Shown piece after piece: positions 5,165-6,139 of a stretch of DNA of 6,139 bases. Both the position numbers and the translations under genes were made by a program. Origin of the DNA: an uncultured bacterium (GTDB taxonomy: Bacteria; Actinomycetota; Actinomycetes; S36-B12); contig CAJBMR010000043.1 in assembly GCA_903954205.1 (NCBI GenBank), forward strand, positions 1 to 6,139, read 5' to 3'. Within the stretch, counting starts at the first letter, position 1; every line of letters begins with the position of its first letter. The notes beneath the pieces were generated by a model. It saw nothing but the letters and a program-made list of their open reading frames with translations, did no database searches and had not been told where the DNA came from.

Positions 5165-6139
5165 ATGTCCACGGAGACGCCCCGGCCCGGCTGGCCGGTG
5201 AGCCCCGGCTTCATCTGGCGGGCCGGCTTCATCGTCATGGCCCTGGTCTTCATCTTCATGATCATCCGTTTCATCCTTGAGGATGGCGGCGGTGTCATCT
5301 TCACCGTGCTCATGTCGTGGTTCTTCGCCCTCGCCATGGCCCCGGCCGTCAATGCGCTCAGCAAGCGGATGCGTCGCGGACTCGCCACGCTCATCGTGAT
5401 GGGCGGTGTGGCGCTCTTCCTCGTCGCCTTCTTCGCGGCCTTCGGCGCACTGCTCGTCGACCAGATCATCGAGATCGTCGAGAGTGTGCCCACTCTCGCG
5501 GCGCAGGGGCTCGAATGGTTCAACCAGACCTTCGGCCAGTCCTACACCGCCGAGGAGCTCCTTGCCCAGGTCAACCTGGACCAGGCGGCGCTCAAGCAGA
5601 TCGCGGCGGATGCCGCGAAGGGGATCTTCGGATTTGCCGTCTCGCTCATCGGCGGGATCTTCGGTCTCTTCACCTTCGGCCTCCTCGCGTTCTACCTCTC
5701 GGCCGATGGCCCGCGCCTGCGCCGCTACATCGCAAGCATGCTGCCCACTCAGTCGCAGTCGGTCTTCCTCAACGTCTGGGACATCACCGCTGACAAGACC
5801 GGGCGCTACGTCGCCGCTCGCGCGATCCTCGCCGCGGTCAACTCCTTCTGCAGCGGCATCGTCTTCGCCATCATCGGGCTGCCCTACTGGCTGCCGCTCG
5901 CGCTGTGGACCGGCATCGTCGCGCAGTTCGTGCCGACAATCGGCACCTACATCTCGATCATCCTGCCGGTCATCGTCGGCCTGCTCAGCGGTAATCCGTG
6001 GCTCGGCGTCATCGTCTTGGTCTACGCCCTGATCTACCAGCAGATCGAGAACCTCACGATCGAGCCCCGCATCAGCGCAAAGGCGGTTGACGTCCACCCG
6101 GCGTATGGCTTCGTCGCCGTGCTGCTCGGCGCAGCGCTC
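5165..6139 (+). CDS. AI-2E family transporter (PerM/TqsA/YdbI type), 3' end cut by window
   Basis: An integral membrane protein open for 325 codons to the right edge; family members are usually about 340-400 residues, so only the C-terminal end is missing. Helices are seen near 17-36, 43-62, 73-98, 153-178, 220-238, 242-275 and 278-293. A soluble stretch at about 99-150 lies between helices 3 and 4, as is usual in the family. Diagnostic signatures are FVPTIGTYISIILPVI (255-270) and YQQIENLTIEPRISAKAVDV (291-310), followed by HP. Family members export or exchange small molecules or ions: E. coli TqsA is linked to AI-2 export, and others act as Na+/H+ antiporters. The substrate here cannot be inferred. 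A TAG at 5153-5155 in the same frame rules out a longer N-terminus, so ATG 5165 is the first possible start. Confidence 0.93.
   Translation, partial: MSTETPRPGWPVSPGFIWRAGFIVMALVFIFMIIRFILEDGGGVIFTVLMSWFFALAMAPAVNALSKRMRRGLATLIVMGGVALFLVAFFAAFGALLVDQIIEIVESVPTLAAQGLEWFNQTFGQSYTAEELLAQVNLDQAALKQIAADAAKGIFGFAVSLIGGIFGLFTFGLLAFYLSADGPRLRRYIASMLPTQSQSVFLNVWDITADKTGRYVAARAILAAVNSFCSGIVFAIIGLPYWLPLALWTGIVAQFVPTIGTYISIILPVIVGLLSGNPWLGVIVLVYALIYQQIENLTIEPRISAKAVDVHPAYGFVAVLLGAAL

Noticed and set aside
4997..6097. Long open frame of 366 codons on the minus strand opposite the AI-2E gene
   Set aside because: Its product is almost entirely Asp/Glu/Arg/His with low complexity, the typical antisense image of a GC-rich membrane-protein gene. 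The plus strand carries unmistakable AI-2E motifs.

Overview
The window looks like chromosomal DNA from a high-GC Actinomycetota. Coding sequence is strongly G/C-biased at third codon positions, GTG starts are used, one gene has a promoter layout typical of leaderless actinobacterial mRNAs, and the protein families are all common in that phylum. I would guess Micrococcales or a relative, but the sequence does not fix the genus. I see no insertion sequence, phage gene, CRISPR array, tRNA or rRNA.

Layout: 1-271 holds no convincing complete gene. It carries a perfect 17-bp inverted repeat (119-160) flanked by two copies of a ~35-bp direct repeat (82-116 and 212-246), and a strong Shine-Dalgarno-like sequence at the extreme left edge pointing out of the window. 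A TetR-family repressor with a WHG-type C-terminal domain (272-850, minus) is divergent from a two-gene operon. That operon is an NAD(P)-binding SDR/epimerase-like enzyme (913-1884, plus) overlapping by 11 bp a 734-residue MMPL/RND-type membrane exporter (1874-4078, plus). The 62-bp divergent region contains a 10-bp-arm inverted repeat that covers the enzyme's start codon, plus a TTGACA box. The exporter converges, with 11 bp between stops, on a ten-helix membrane protein resembling AEC-family permeases (4090-4980, minus). A 184-bp divergent region then leads to an AI-2E (PerM/TqsA-type) family transporter (5165 onwards, plus), which runs off the right edge after 325 codons.

How the genes probably work together (inference): TetR, SDR and MMPL form one compact regulated module. 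The repressor would sense a small hydrophobic ligand and control a translationally coupled enzyme-exporter pair that modifies and/or exports a lipid-like or xenobiotic compound. The two transporters on the right are separate transcription units with no evident link to it. I do not see a clearly new system. The points most worth a second look are the divergent operator region, the left-hand hairpin/repeat structure, and the start of the AI-2E gene, where a strong ribosome-binding sequence sits in the wrong place and a leaderless promoter fits better.
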